From: Asparagopsis taxiformis
Lineage: Eukaryota; Rhodophyta; Florideophyceae; Bonnemaisoniales; Bonnemaisoniaceae
Assembly (NCBI GenBank): GCA_030407315.1
Contig: JALQPE010002468.1
Span: 93,622-157,621 of the forward strand
Length of the DNA stretch: 64,000 nucleotides
Reading direction: 5' to 3'
The position numbers were made by a program, and so were the translations under genes. The notes beneath the pieces are model-generated. The model was given only the letters and a program-made list of their open reading frames with translations, made no database searches and was not told the origin of the DNA. Shown piece by piece: positions 23,308-31,857 of this stretch (the first letter of the stretch is position 1; each line of letters opens with the position of its first letter).

Positions 23308-26300
23308 CTATAGCATGCCAGCAGCAAACAGTAGTACCCGACATTCCTCAGCCGCACATGACGCACCTTCTGCTACAGAGTAGTGCGCTTCAACTCCTGG
23401 CCACCCGAAACTGTCCGCTGCCGCATAAGCCGCTACGTCGATGAATAATCGTGCCGTGCTCGCAACTTCTCGCACATCCAGTCCATCCATGTTTCCAGCT
23501 GCACGGATTCCACATCCGACTGCCTTGTCCGCCTGTCCGAAAACATAGTCTCGTTGCGATACTGATAGATTGTGTTTCACACACATGTCCACTCTGAAAA
23601 TGCTTTCCCCAAAACGCCGTGCAGCATCGATCACTGCCCGATCCCCTTCGGAAAGCGCTTGCCCAGATCCCGGTACCACATCTGGTACAAACTTTCCGCT
23701 CGTCTCATTCCAATCCGCTTCCTCCATCAGGATGCTATTCGCATACCCGTATTCCTCCAGATCTGCATCGATAGCGCCATCTCCTGCGCCACCGATACGA
23801 TCTCCAAATTCATCATATTCACATATCACATTCATGTCCTCACTGAGCTTGTCAACGTCCGAAAGTTGAATAGAAGATACCTTGAATATTGTAGATGGAG
23901 TCGCAACCTTATTCCCATTTGCCGCATCCTCAGAGATGCTACTCGTTCCGTCGGCGTCCCTAGGCTCCGTCTTTTTCCCGACCGCTTTCCAATCAGAGCC
24001 AAGCGTACAGACTGCCTCGGAAAAACAGCGTAACACCACCTCTGCATGCAAAAGGATCACCCCACGCTCAATGACTTCGTCACGAAGCGTTTTACATCCT
24101 GCTCTAGTTTGTGCTATTGCTTCGAGAACCGCAGCATTACCTGCGCCCGTCAATCCGCGCTCATGTAGAACACTCCGCAGATTGAACTCACGAGTTCGAC
24201 CACCGTCCATAAAACTCACAATTTCGTCATGCTTAAGCAGACAGGCCTCAAGTTCTGTGATCACGATTGTAGCGTTTGTCACTAGCCGTACCACAGCCTT
24301 CCATTCATGTTCATCCAGCAAATTAGCTTGCTTATAGTTTGGATCATTCACATTGTGCAGCTCTGATAGGCAGGAGCAAGCCAGATCCGGTTTGCCCCTG
24401 ATCGTATTCAGTATATCGGCATTGCAGGATGCGCCTTCTTTTTCAGCGCGTTCACGCATAGCGGATACAAGCGCCCCAGCATCCGTCCAGCTCTCTGCAA
24501 GATTTAGTGCATAGATCGCACGCTCGGAAAAGGGCTTGATGACTTCGTCATTTATGAGCTCGCCGAGCGGGCGCGCCACGCTAGGTACCGCCACACAGAG
24601 CGACAGGCAGCATGCAATGATGTCAAGGAGCATCTGCGTTTGTGGTAGCGGAGGCAAAAGGTGGGTTTCAACTGCAAGGCCACGCGTTGCGTCCGAGGGC
24701 GGCTGTAACAACGTGCCAGCTCGATTTCCAAACGCATTGTCCATGTAGCCTTTTACATCCCGCCGCACGTTGCAAAGAAAAAGTTGTACCGCTCTTTCAA
24801 GCAATCCAGGAAGCGTAGACTCGTCAGCCCTTTGCTCGCACTCGTCCCCAGTTTTTTCGCGCCACGAGTGAAGCAGACGGTTACTATTGAGGATGAATTG
24901 CTGTAACGGGTTATATATTATCTCCAAGTTATATATGCTTGGTGAGAGATTGGGCATGCTATTTACAAGAGTTGTGAAAGAATCACGAGAAGCTCCTTGC
25001 TCTAGTTCCCATGTATACCGATGAGCATCGCCTGTTGCGGCCGCTTTGCGCGAAGAAGGAAGCAATGAAATGCCGGTATGTGTGTCTTCCGTACCTGAAT
25101 ACACAGCCCCCGCGCCGGAGATTCCCAACAGAGCCTGGATAAGCAGAAGTAAGAGCCGTTCCATGTGTGACCAAACAAAGCAAATTGCCTCGCAGATATG
25201 GGGGACATCGGCTGATATGGAATCAGCCAATAGGGACAGACGCCGCAATACTGCGGTCATTTGAAAACGAACCCGTTCGACAACAGCGAGACAAGCGAGT
25301 CTTCCACCATGTGGAAGATCTCTGCCGAAAACTTGAGCAGTTGCTCTTGAAGTAGACGACGCCACGCTTGGCACCGACAAGCTCGCCGTGGTCGGGCCTC
25401 CCGCAGTGAACGAGGAAGAGGCAAGAGATGCGACGGTACGCTGAGCAGGTGGACATTCGGCCACAACTGCATCACGCAACAGCGAGAGTAGACGAGTATC
25501 TGTTGCGTCCATGAGCACCTTGGCTGCCTTTCCGGGTCCGCAGAGAACATCAATGGCACGTGCTAGATCTGGCTGTAAGCCTCCACGAGCCAGCGGAGAG
25601 GCGGACGGGTGTTTGCTCGAGTCGGTGTACGGATCGGAGGGCGTAGTAGAGAGATTGGGTACCGAAGCTGGGGGCGGATTTGACGAAGCTGGCGGCCGTC
25701 GGCGGGGTGCTGACGTATGACCGAGGGTTGGCGCGAACACGCCGTCGAGCATCACGGCCTCAAGATCGGTTAGCAACGCAGTGTAGCGAGCCTCTAGGGC
25801 AGTGCGGGGAGCGTCGAGCGCCGGAATTGCTTGCAGGGCAGGGGTGGAGGCGGCTGCGCGGGCTTTCTGCAATGCAGCTGCACGTACGAGAAAATGGGGA
25901 TGGAGACGTGCAAAGTGATCGGTGGAGGTCGGCGAGGCGGTTGGAGAGGGCGGTGGAAGAATTGGGGATGACGCCGGCCAGTTTCCAGATGCGGATTGCG
26001 GGGAGGAGATGGTATGAACGGGACTTGTCGGGGCGGTCGTAATCGGGTCGGATGCTTCGACAAGACGGAGGAGTTCTGCAAACTCGCGAACCGAGGACAT
26101 CAATGCGGCGTTTGCGGCCAGTTGGGAGGTGCGTGCCAGTACGGCTGACATTCGGGACGGGTAATCGTGACTGCTCGGGGCATCGTGCAATGCGGTTAGA
26201 TTGTTGCGCAGCTTGGAGGCGCCCTGAGTGGCGGAGAGGGCTTCGCTGAGGGAGGCGGTGGCGGGGGCGAGAGTGTGCCATGACGGAGCGGAAGCATGGA

Positions 26301-26502
26301 GGGAGAGGGCGAGGGTATCACGGAGCTGACGGAGCTGATTGAGAGTCTCTTGACGAGGCGCTGGACGCTGTTGTACGAGTTTGGCGGCTGTGGCGGGAGC
26401 GGAGAAATCGGGCGACAGATAGATTGGAGGAATGGAAGGGGTTGGAATGTTGTGCGGAGTGCGCGCACGTCGACGCGGCGGCGATTGCCGTGGCTGCGGC
26501 AT
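23308..26502 (-). CDS. SEC8: exocyst complex subunit SEC8/EXOC4
   Basis: This 1064-residue protein matches the exocyst subunit Sec8, part of the eight-protein tether that holds secretory vesicles at the plasma membrane. Diagnostic stretches, in order: YNLEIIYNPLQQFILNSNRLL (family: ITVIFHPLLRFI), a helical middle, ERGVILLHAEVVLRCF (family: LLVLHLEVRVHCF), an acidic linker, and the C-terminal IFRVDMCVKHNLSVS followed by a helical repeat. The N-terminal 50 residues are Pro/Arg-rich, then helical coiled-coil-like sequence (RQETLNQLRQLRDTL). Identity is by pattern across distant relatives; another CATCHR-type tether subunit is the alternative. Confidence 0.7.
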   Translation of the reverse strand: MPQPRQSPPRRRARTPHNIPTPSIPPIYLSPDFSAPATAAKLVQQRPAPRQETLNQLRQLRDTLALSLHASAPSWHTLAPATASLSEALSATQGASKLRNNLTALHDAPSSHDYPSRMSAVLARTSQLAANAALMSSVREFAELLRLVEASDPITTAPTSPVHTISSPQSASGNWPASSPILPPPSPTASPTSTDHFARLHPHFLVRAAALQKARAAASTPALQAIPALDAPRTALEARYTALLTDLEAVMLDGVFAPTLGHTSAPRRRPPASSNPPPASVPNLSTTPSDPYTDSSKHPSASPLARGGLQPDLARAIDVLCGPGKAAKVLMDATDTRLLSLLRDAVVAECPPAQRTVASLASSSFTAGGPTTASLSVPSVASSTSRATAQVFGRDLPHGGRLACLAVVERVRFQMTAVLRRLSLLADSISADVPHICEAICFVWSHMERLLLLLIQALLGISGAGAVYSGTEDTHTGISLLPSSRKAAATGDAHRYTWELEQGASRDSFTTLVNSMPNLSPSIYNLEIIYNPLQQFILNSNRLLHSWREKTGDECEQRADESTLPGLLERAVQLFLCNVRRDVKGYMDNAFGNRAGTLLQPPSDATRGLAVETHLLPPLPQTQMLLDIIACCLSLCVAVPSVARPLGELINDEVIKPFSERAIYALNLAESWTDAGALVSAMRERAEKEGASCNADILNTIRGKPDLACSCLSELHNVNDPNYKQANLLDEHEWKAVVRLVTNATIVITELEACLLKHDEIVSFMDGGRTREFNLRSVLHERGLTGAGNAAVLEAIAQTRAGCKTLRDEVIERGVILLHAEVVLRCFSEAVCTLGSDWKAVGKKTEPRDADGTSSISEDAANGNKVATPSTIFKVSSIQLSDVDKLSEDMNVICEYDEFGDRIGGAGDGAIDADLEEYGYANSILMEEADWNETSGKFVPDVVPGSGQALSEGDRAVIDAARRFGESIFRVDMCVKHNLSVSQRDYVFGQADKAVGCGIRAAGNMDGLDVREVASTARLFIDVAAYAAADSFGWPGVEAHYSVAEGASCAAEECRVLLFAAGML

Positions 26503-27266
26503 GTTTACGGTTGACTAGATGTCCATTGATGCGAATGTAGATGGCGGCGCGGAAGTGGTTGGTTTGTTGTGCGCGGAGTGTTTGATAGAGAAGAATTGGA
26601 TAGGATTAAATTGGGTGCACTGTTCGTTTCAAGTTCATGAGTTGTATACGATGACGTCATAGCGACAGAGATGTGGCCAATCACAGCATGACAGATGGTA
26701 CATGCGAAACAATTGTACGCTGGGCGCACTGTAAGCATGGTGGAAAAGAGTTTCGTGCAAGAAATATGAATTAAAGTCATTTGCTTTCCTGCCATGGACA
26801 GCTGGCTGTGGCTGCTCAAGCTCAACAATGCTAACGGTAGATACAACTGTAATACTCGTGCATGTCGCTCGCAGCTCGCACAACACAACAGACGATGAGA
26901 GCTGGAAACGTATCGATGCTTCAACGATAGCAGTGCACCGCTTCAATTCACTTGCTCCCGTTTAAATCTTCCGTGAGCTGTCAATAACATCTATGAAACA
27001 TGGATTCGTTATATCAGTTGGCCATCCACCACGCACATTAATTTGCTGATCACTTTTAATCCAACCTACTACCTCCTCAATTATAACCCTCTCGATATTC
27101 CGATCGCACATCAGCTCTACGCCCGACGATATCTTGCATCACTGCCGCAAAACATAATACAAACACATACACCATTAACAGTTTATTCACACACTATGGA
27201 AAAACACATAATTCTACATCTGTCCCAATATCCCACCATCAAAATCTTTCCTCCAGCACATCGCAG
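26503..27266. other. intergenic, SEC8 promoter side
   Basis: This AT-rich stretch separates the SEC8 start from the end of the zinc-finger gene, both leftward. No gene, tRNA or repeat is supported. Confidence 0.4.
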
Positions 27267-28439
27267 TTACCAATTAGTATTATTAGGTCTCATCGGCTGG
27301 TTGAGCGGCGGATGAACAGGGTTAGGAGCGTTATGGGCGGGCGAATCTGGCGGTAGCGGAGAGAAAGGCGCCAGCGGACTGAGCGGCATCGGCGAGATAC
27401 CGGGACACACAATTGGCGAAGAAATGGGTAATGGGGAACATCTAGTCGGCGGCACAAATCCACGGAACGGGTCGCCGGTTCGCATAAACGCGTCCTGCGC
27501 ACCGATGATCTTGGCGGTGCCCTCGTCGTCCGAGTCGTCCAGCTCCATGGCGATGGGCATTTTGGGCATTTTGCTACTGTTATACATGACGGGCGGTTTG
27601 GCGCCGGACGACACGGAGGAGCTAGCGGGAACGCGCAGGTCGAAGAGAGGTTTTGACGAATTCTCTTTATGGGTCGACATGCCGTAGAACGGGTGCTTGG
27701 GCAGCGAGCCAGGAATGACGGGTGGACGGCCGCCACCGACGCGTTTTTCGCCGAGCAGCGCTGTGGGAGCCGGGAGGACATCGGCTAGAAACGGGGCGTT
27801 TGTCTGCGGCGCTGGAGAGAGCGGTAATGGCGACACGGCGAGGCCGGATGAAAAGCTGACGGTTGCCTGGAAGGCTGGGGCGTCCAAAGCTGTGCGCTGG
27901 GGAGCGGACACTGGGGGTTGCTGTTTCGGGAAGGATTGCACAAAGGGGTGTGCGGCGGTGGCGGCGTCTTCGCGCAGACGATTTTGCTCGTGTTCTCTGA
28001 TTGCGTCCTCGGGGGAGATGGGAGTGGTGGGTAGTGGAGCTTTGGGGGCGCGCTTCTTGGGACGGTGAACGGGGGGAGTGCGCGACTGGAGCGACCAGTC
28101 GTCATCGTCATCGTCGTTTGCGACACGCGGGAGGTTACTCTTGGGACGCTTCTGGACGCCTTTGGTAGCGACTGGAATTAGTGGTGCGGCATCTTTTTTG
28201 GTCGAGGGGCAGTTTTGTTCATGAAAGGTGACGGAACTTTTCCACATGAAGGCGCGGCCGCAGCCGGGCTTGGAGCATGCGTAGGGTTTTTCGCCGGTGT
28301 GCTTGCGGGAGTGCACTTTGAGATTTGCCTTTTTGTTGAAGATTCGCGAGCAGACGGGGCATTTGAAGAGCTTTTCGGGCTCGAGGGGATTGGAGTCGTG
28401 CGGGGAGAGTGGTGCGGCAGTTGCGGCACCGGAGCCCAT
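27267..28439 (-). CDS. zinc-finger protein, probable transcription factor
   Basis: The 390-residue protein carries two adjacent fingers near the N-terminus: C27-x2-C30...H43-x3-H47, a TGEKPY linker, then C55-x4-C60...H73-x3-C77. The second finger thus ends in Cys instead of His (C2HC). The rest is disordered and Pro/Ser-rich, with an acidic patch (DDDDDDW), a basic patch (RPKKRAPK) that could be a nuclear signal, and repeated SPLPLSP-type motifs at the C-terminus. A DNA-binding regulator is likely, target unknown. Confidence 0.8.
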   Translation of the reverse strand: MGSGAATAAPLSPHDSNPLEPEKLFKCPVCSRIFNKKANLKVHSRKHTGEKPYACSKPGCGRAFMWKSSVTFHEQNCPSTKKDAAPLIPVATKGVQKRPKSNLPRVANDDDDDDWSLQSRTPPVHRPKKRAPKAPLPTTPISPEDAIREHEQNRLREDAATAAHPFVQSFPKQQPPVSAPQRTALDAPAFQATVSFSSGLAVSPLPLSPAPQTNAPFLADVLPAPTALLGEKRVGGGRPPVIPGSLPKHPFYGMSTHKENSSKPLFDLRVPASSSVSSGAKPPVMYNSSKMPKMPIAMELDDSDDEGTAKIIGAQDAFMRTGDPFRGFVPPTRCSPLPISSPIVCPGISPMPLSPLAPFSPLPPDSPAHNAPNPVHPPLNQPMRPNNTNW

Positions 28440-29497
28440 TTTGGCGAGCGGGCGGGCGGGGGGATCGGAAGGGCGGGGGGAAGACGGAGGTGGGATGAGG
28501 TTGAGTGGGGCGGTGCGGGGTGGCTTCTGGAGTGGGGTGCGCTGGGGAGCGTGCGCGCGTGCTGGGGTGGAGGAAATTGTGTGGGAGTGGAGATGTCAGC
28601 GATGAGTTGGGAAGCATCGAAGCAAAGCAATCGGTGGCACTGCACATCAAGCTGCAGTCGTTTACAAGTAGAGCAGACAGCGGGCCTCGGGGCGAGCGGT
28701 CGGTGCAAGCGGACCAGGATGGACCGTATTGGATACGTGGTGCTCTCATACAGCGTAAGTGCAGTTGGAGCGAAAGCTCGGAGGAGCGCCCCCTCTATGT
28801 AACTTTTTTGTCACGATGTGCTGAATTACACTGCGCCGTGGCGGCTGACATGGTTGCCATGATGGCGTTGAAAGGGGGAAATTTTTGGGGGGTATGCAAG
28901 TGGCCATCGACCATTGGTTGGGACAGCGGACAACGGCTTGCACATTGGTCGAGCGGTGGCGGATTCCAGCGGCTTGGAAAAGTTGCCGCGGCGCAACGTT
29001 GCTGGACGTGGCATGCGTGACCAGTGCTGACACAAAGCGTGGCCCGGTAGCAATGCACACCAGTGTGTTTCTCACAGTTGATGTCGACCACTCGGACCGA
29101 AACATTAACGACACCAGCTGAATTCATACTTAAATTCACATATACTATTAATGGTCCAAACCACACGCTATCGATAACGGCGGGCGCGACATGCGCAAGT
29201 TACACTGCTGGCAAATTTCACGTGACACGTCGCAGTCGCCCAGTGTATTTACGCACCCCAGTACCAATCCAATTCAACGTTTCGCACGTGGCACCAAAAA
29301 ACTCAACCTTCCTCTCCAACTCAGATCTATGGCCCGTGCACTCGTTACATCGTGACGCTGCCATCTCCACCTCCACCATTACACATTTCTGCCGCCACGC
29401 TTCCCTCCGTCTGTTCACAGCTCTACCCCGCGCCACGCCACATCAACCTGTCTGCCTGCCTGCCCGCCTGCATCCGCTTACACAATTCCTGCCACCG
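28440..29497. other. intergenic
   Basis: No gene is supported between the zinc-finger start and the FKBP stop. Open frames at 28215-28802 and 29063-29758 are antisense to, or run into, real genes and look like GC-driven shadows. Confidence 0.4.
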
Positions 29498-30085
29498 TCA
29501 GCGCACGCGTACAATCGCCACTTCAAAAACCAGACTTTCCATCCGATGCGCGGCGAGGCTGCGTCGCGCGCCGAAATCGGGCGGAATAGGTCCGGGGTCG
29601 CGCTCTCGACAACCCGAAACATACCCCAATTGGGGCGGCACGATGAACCGCACGCGCGCGCCTTCATTCAACCCGTCCAAACTCTGGTCGAAACCGCGCA
29701 CGACGTCGCCGCTCGCCTTGCGAAACGTGTACGTTTCGAAGCGATCAAACCCGTATGAAGCGTCGATGAAATACCCATTCGCTCGTCGCAGCACATACTT
29801 GACCGAGACTAGTGCATCGTCGCGCACGCGCGCGCCCGTCCCCACGCTCACCACCTGGATCTGCAGACCGGACGCTGTGCGCACAAATTGCCGGGACGCG
29901 GCGTCCTCCTCCAGCCCGTTGAGACGCGGCGTTTCGGGCAATGCCGCGCGCGTTACGGCCGGTAGATAGAATGGCATCGCGAGTAACGTTTGCACAAAGG
30001 CGCGACGTGTAGCACTGCTTTGTTGCATTGTTGGTGTGATGCGCTTTGCGGGTGGCGCCGCGAATGATAGTGCAAACTTACTCAT
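29498..30085 (-). CDS. thylakoid-lumen FKBP-type peptidyl-prolyl isomerase
   Basis: The 195-residue protein starts at MSKFALSFAAPPAKR with a transit-like stretch, then a twin-arginine signal (TRRAFVQTLLAMPFYLPAV) ending at TRA-A, typical of lumenal Tat substrates. The mature part is an FKBP domain (SGLQIQVVSVGTGARV, VRGFDQSLDGLNEGARVRF, a terminal beta strand LVFEVAIVRV). The tryptophan at the base of the classical FKBP pocket is Phe here (VRGF), as in many lumenal members, so isomerase activity may be low. It would act as a folding helper or assembly factor in the thylakoid lumen. Confidence 0.85.
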   Translation of the reverse strand: MSKFALSFAAPPAKRITPTMQQSSATRRAFVQTLLAMPFYLPAVTRAALPETPRLNGLEEDAASRQFVRTASGLQIQVVSVGTGARVRDDALVSVKYVLRRANGYFIDASYGFDRFETYTFRKASGDVVRGFDQSLDGLNEGARVRFIVPPQLGYVSGCRERDPGPIPPDFGARRSLAAHRMESLVFEVAIVRVR

Positions 30086-30678
30086 TGCGTCGAGTGTTGA
30101 CGTCACTCGTGGTCGCGCTATTTCGACGCTCGAGGTCGCTTTTACGACGCAGCGCCGCGCCGCGCTTGCACCTCTGTCGAGCTCGCGTATGACAAGGCGA
30201 TGGACAGCTGTACAAGTGATATTGACCGTTGTAGAAACACATGATATGTGTGCCACGTCACTTGGACGATACTATCGCGCACGCGTAACATGCTACTATT
30301 ACCTCTGTCGCGCTGCGCGACTTGTAGCGTCGCGCATTCGACCAGAGCAGACGAGTTTGGCCGTCACGCCGCGCCGCGCTGCGCTGCGCTGCTGGCTGCC
30401 GCTCGACAACTGCCAATCACTAACATTCATGCTGCACAAACACCGTATGTTGACAATTTCTTCAGAGCGCTCTCATGCAGACTGTAAGTTATACATGCCC
30501 AATTTCGCTACCCAACTACCCTATCCGCTCTACATTGCTCCGCTCCCCACCGCCCACCATCTGAATTGCCACAGCCAATATAGACACACGGCACATCGTT
30601 TGCCACACCTGCTTCCTGCAGCTACTGCACCATGGAAGCACATCACACGTTCCATCATCATCTCTACCCACTACAAAT
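30086..30678. other. intergenic
   Basis: It holds the promoter of the leftward FKBP gene and the 3' flank of MOG1. GC-rich palindromic patches (GCGCTGCGC types) occur near 30310-30400. No gene is seen. Confidence 0.4.
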
Positions 30679-31275
30679 TCAGCAGAATAACCCCCAATCC
30701 TTCACCTGCACACTGCTCAATGCTTCCCGCAGCACAATCCCTCTTTCATTCATGTCCGTTTCTTCCGGCTTTGCAACTGACGACCCCGATCGCGCACTTG
30801 CGCCCTCTGGATGCAGTTCCACCGGGTCGTTAAACACCACCAATAAATCAGTATCTGCTCTCGAAAGTCGAATGCATGCCACATATACATGCACTAAATT
30901 CGCCAATTGATCATTGTCCTTAAATTTAGACACACGATGCCGACCACACGCCAAGCTTATCTGCGCGTTGCGATCATCAGCGAATATTAGCGGATAATCA
31001 GTTGCCGGCAGTGAGTTCTCATAGAACAGAGACGCTTCTGCAGCACCAGAATCACGCGCAAGCACCGCAAAATGATGACCAGATGGCGTAGTTGTCGTTA
31101 AATCAGTTTCCAGTTGTAAAAGTTCCACTATGAGACTGCGGTCCGTCTCAGCGTGCGCGAAAACTTCCTGATTGTCCGGAATTTCGCGGATTTGCGATAT
31201 GTCCGCAAACTCTGCTGGGATTCGAACGCTTATTGCACCGCCAAATAACGCCCGTGTTCCGTTTCCATCAGCCAT
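30679..31275 (-). CDS. MOG1: MOG1-like Ran-binding protein
   Basis: The 198-residue protein begins MADGNGTRALFGGAISVRIP and continues DISQIREIPDNQEVFAH, the classic Mog1 opening (LFGGAI, then REIPDNQEVF). Mog1 binds the GTPase Ran and releases its nucleotide, supporting nuclear transport. The C-terminal strands (DLLVVFNDPVEL, ALSSVQVKDWGLF) fit the Mog1/PsbP fold. The frame is open upstream to 31455, but this runs into the tRNA-Gly gene and is not coding. Confidence 0.92.
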   Translation of the reverse strand: MADGNGTRALFGGAISVRIPAEFADISQIREIPDNQEVFAHAETDRSLIVELLQLETDLTTTTPSGHHFAVLARDSGAAEASLFYENSLPATDYPLIFADDRNAQISLACGRHRVSKFKDNDQLANLVHVYVACIRLSRADTDLLVVFNDPVELHPEGASARSGSSVAKPEETDMNERGIVLREALSSVQVKDWGLFC

Positions 31276-31428
31276 GGATGTTTCTCCGCTCGCTCTCAAC
31301 GTCGCAGCTCGCAAAGTTGCGTGTTTGTGTCTCGCGACAAGAAGGATTTGATCCAAGTCAGTAACGTTGATTGAAGTTCCAAGTAGATGTGGAGGCCACT
31401 GTGCGCTAGATAATTTGCACAAGTGTAG

Positions 31429-31438
31429 AAAACAAAAA
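31429..31438 (-). terminator. Pol III terminator of the permuted tRNA-Gly
   Basis: On the minus strand five Ts, a G and four Ts follow the 5'-half of the tRNA after a short trailer. A T-run after the 5'-half, not after the 3'-half, is what a permuted gene requires. Confidence 0.75.
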
Positions 31439-31454
31439 GAACGGAGAGCCTTCA

Positions 31455-31531
31455 TGGAAGGCTGATATCATACCATTTGACTACAGGCGCGCTCATTACG
31501 CCCGCCGGGAATCGAACCCGGAACCTCAGCT
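31455..31531 (-). tRNA. circularly permuted tRNA-Gly(UCC)
   Basis: On the minus strand the 3'-half of a tRNA (positions 38-73; 31531 down to 31497) is transcribed first, then a 6-base spacer (31496-31491), then the 5'-half (positions 1-37; 31490 down to 31455). Joined at 37/38, they form a complete cloverleaf: acceptor GCGCCTG/CGGGCGT (one terminal G-U, one internal U-G), D-stem GTCA/TGAT, anticodon stem TCAGC/GCTGA, anticodon TCC after T33, T-arm CCGGG-TTCGATT-CCCGG, and discriminator A. In direct order no cloverleaf forms. Flanks of the cut sites fold as a bulge-helix-bulge. An upstream TATA and a downstream T-run delimit the transcript. Confidence 0.9.
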
Positions 31532-31554
31532 CACTCCTCGGCTGATTGCCCCGC
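31532..31554 (-). other. leader of permuted pre-tRNA-Gly (splice helix strand)
   Basis: This leader ends ...AGCCGAGGAGTG just before tRNA position 38. GGAG can pair with CTTC of the anticodon loop (32-35), leaving the bulge TG-A at one cut. AGCC can pair with GGCT of the trailer (31446-31449). The exact 5' end is inferred from the TATA position. Confidence 0.6.
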
Positions 31555-31580
31555 TCGATCTGCAGTGCGATTTTTATGAA

Positions 31581-31586
31581 TTTATA
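31581..31586 (-). promoter_or_regulatory. TATA element upstream of permuted tRNA-Gly
   Basis: The minus strand reads TATAAA about 50 bases before the 3'-half. This leaves room for a leader of roughly 25 bases, enough to make the splice helix. Confidence 0.55.
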
Positions 31587-31857
31587 CTCCATGATATCTG
31601 TTCACCCACGAAAATTCACTGCAGTAGGAGGCGTAATGAGTGATGACGTCGACATTACTTTCACGCGTTACACGGCACCTTTACACGTCACCCAGCAGTG
31701 CACCTGTGATCCATCTCCCACCGAGTAATCTTTCTCGCGCACCTGCTCCAGGGACGGCCCCTCACCCTTGCCATTAAATAGTCAACTATGCCTTCCCAAA
31801 CCTATTACCATCTTGCAAGTCTACCAAAATATCCACAGCCTGTGAGGCATCATCCAG

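Noticed and set aside
28215..28802. 195-codon plus-strand frame
   Set aside because: It is Gly/Ala-rich antisense sequence to the zinc-finger gene and its leader, driven by GC bias.
31276..31455. 60-residue N-terminal extension of MOG1
   Set aside because: It would start inside the tRNA-Gly 5'-half and cross the Pol III terminator; the family sequence begins at 31275.
31455..31531. Two broken tRNA pieces or a tRNA pseudogene
   Set aside because: Both halves pair perfectly with each other, junction bases are exact, and the flanks form the splice helix; decay would not keep this.
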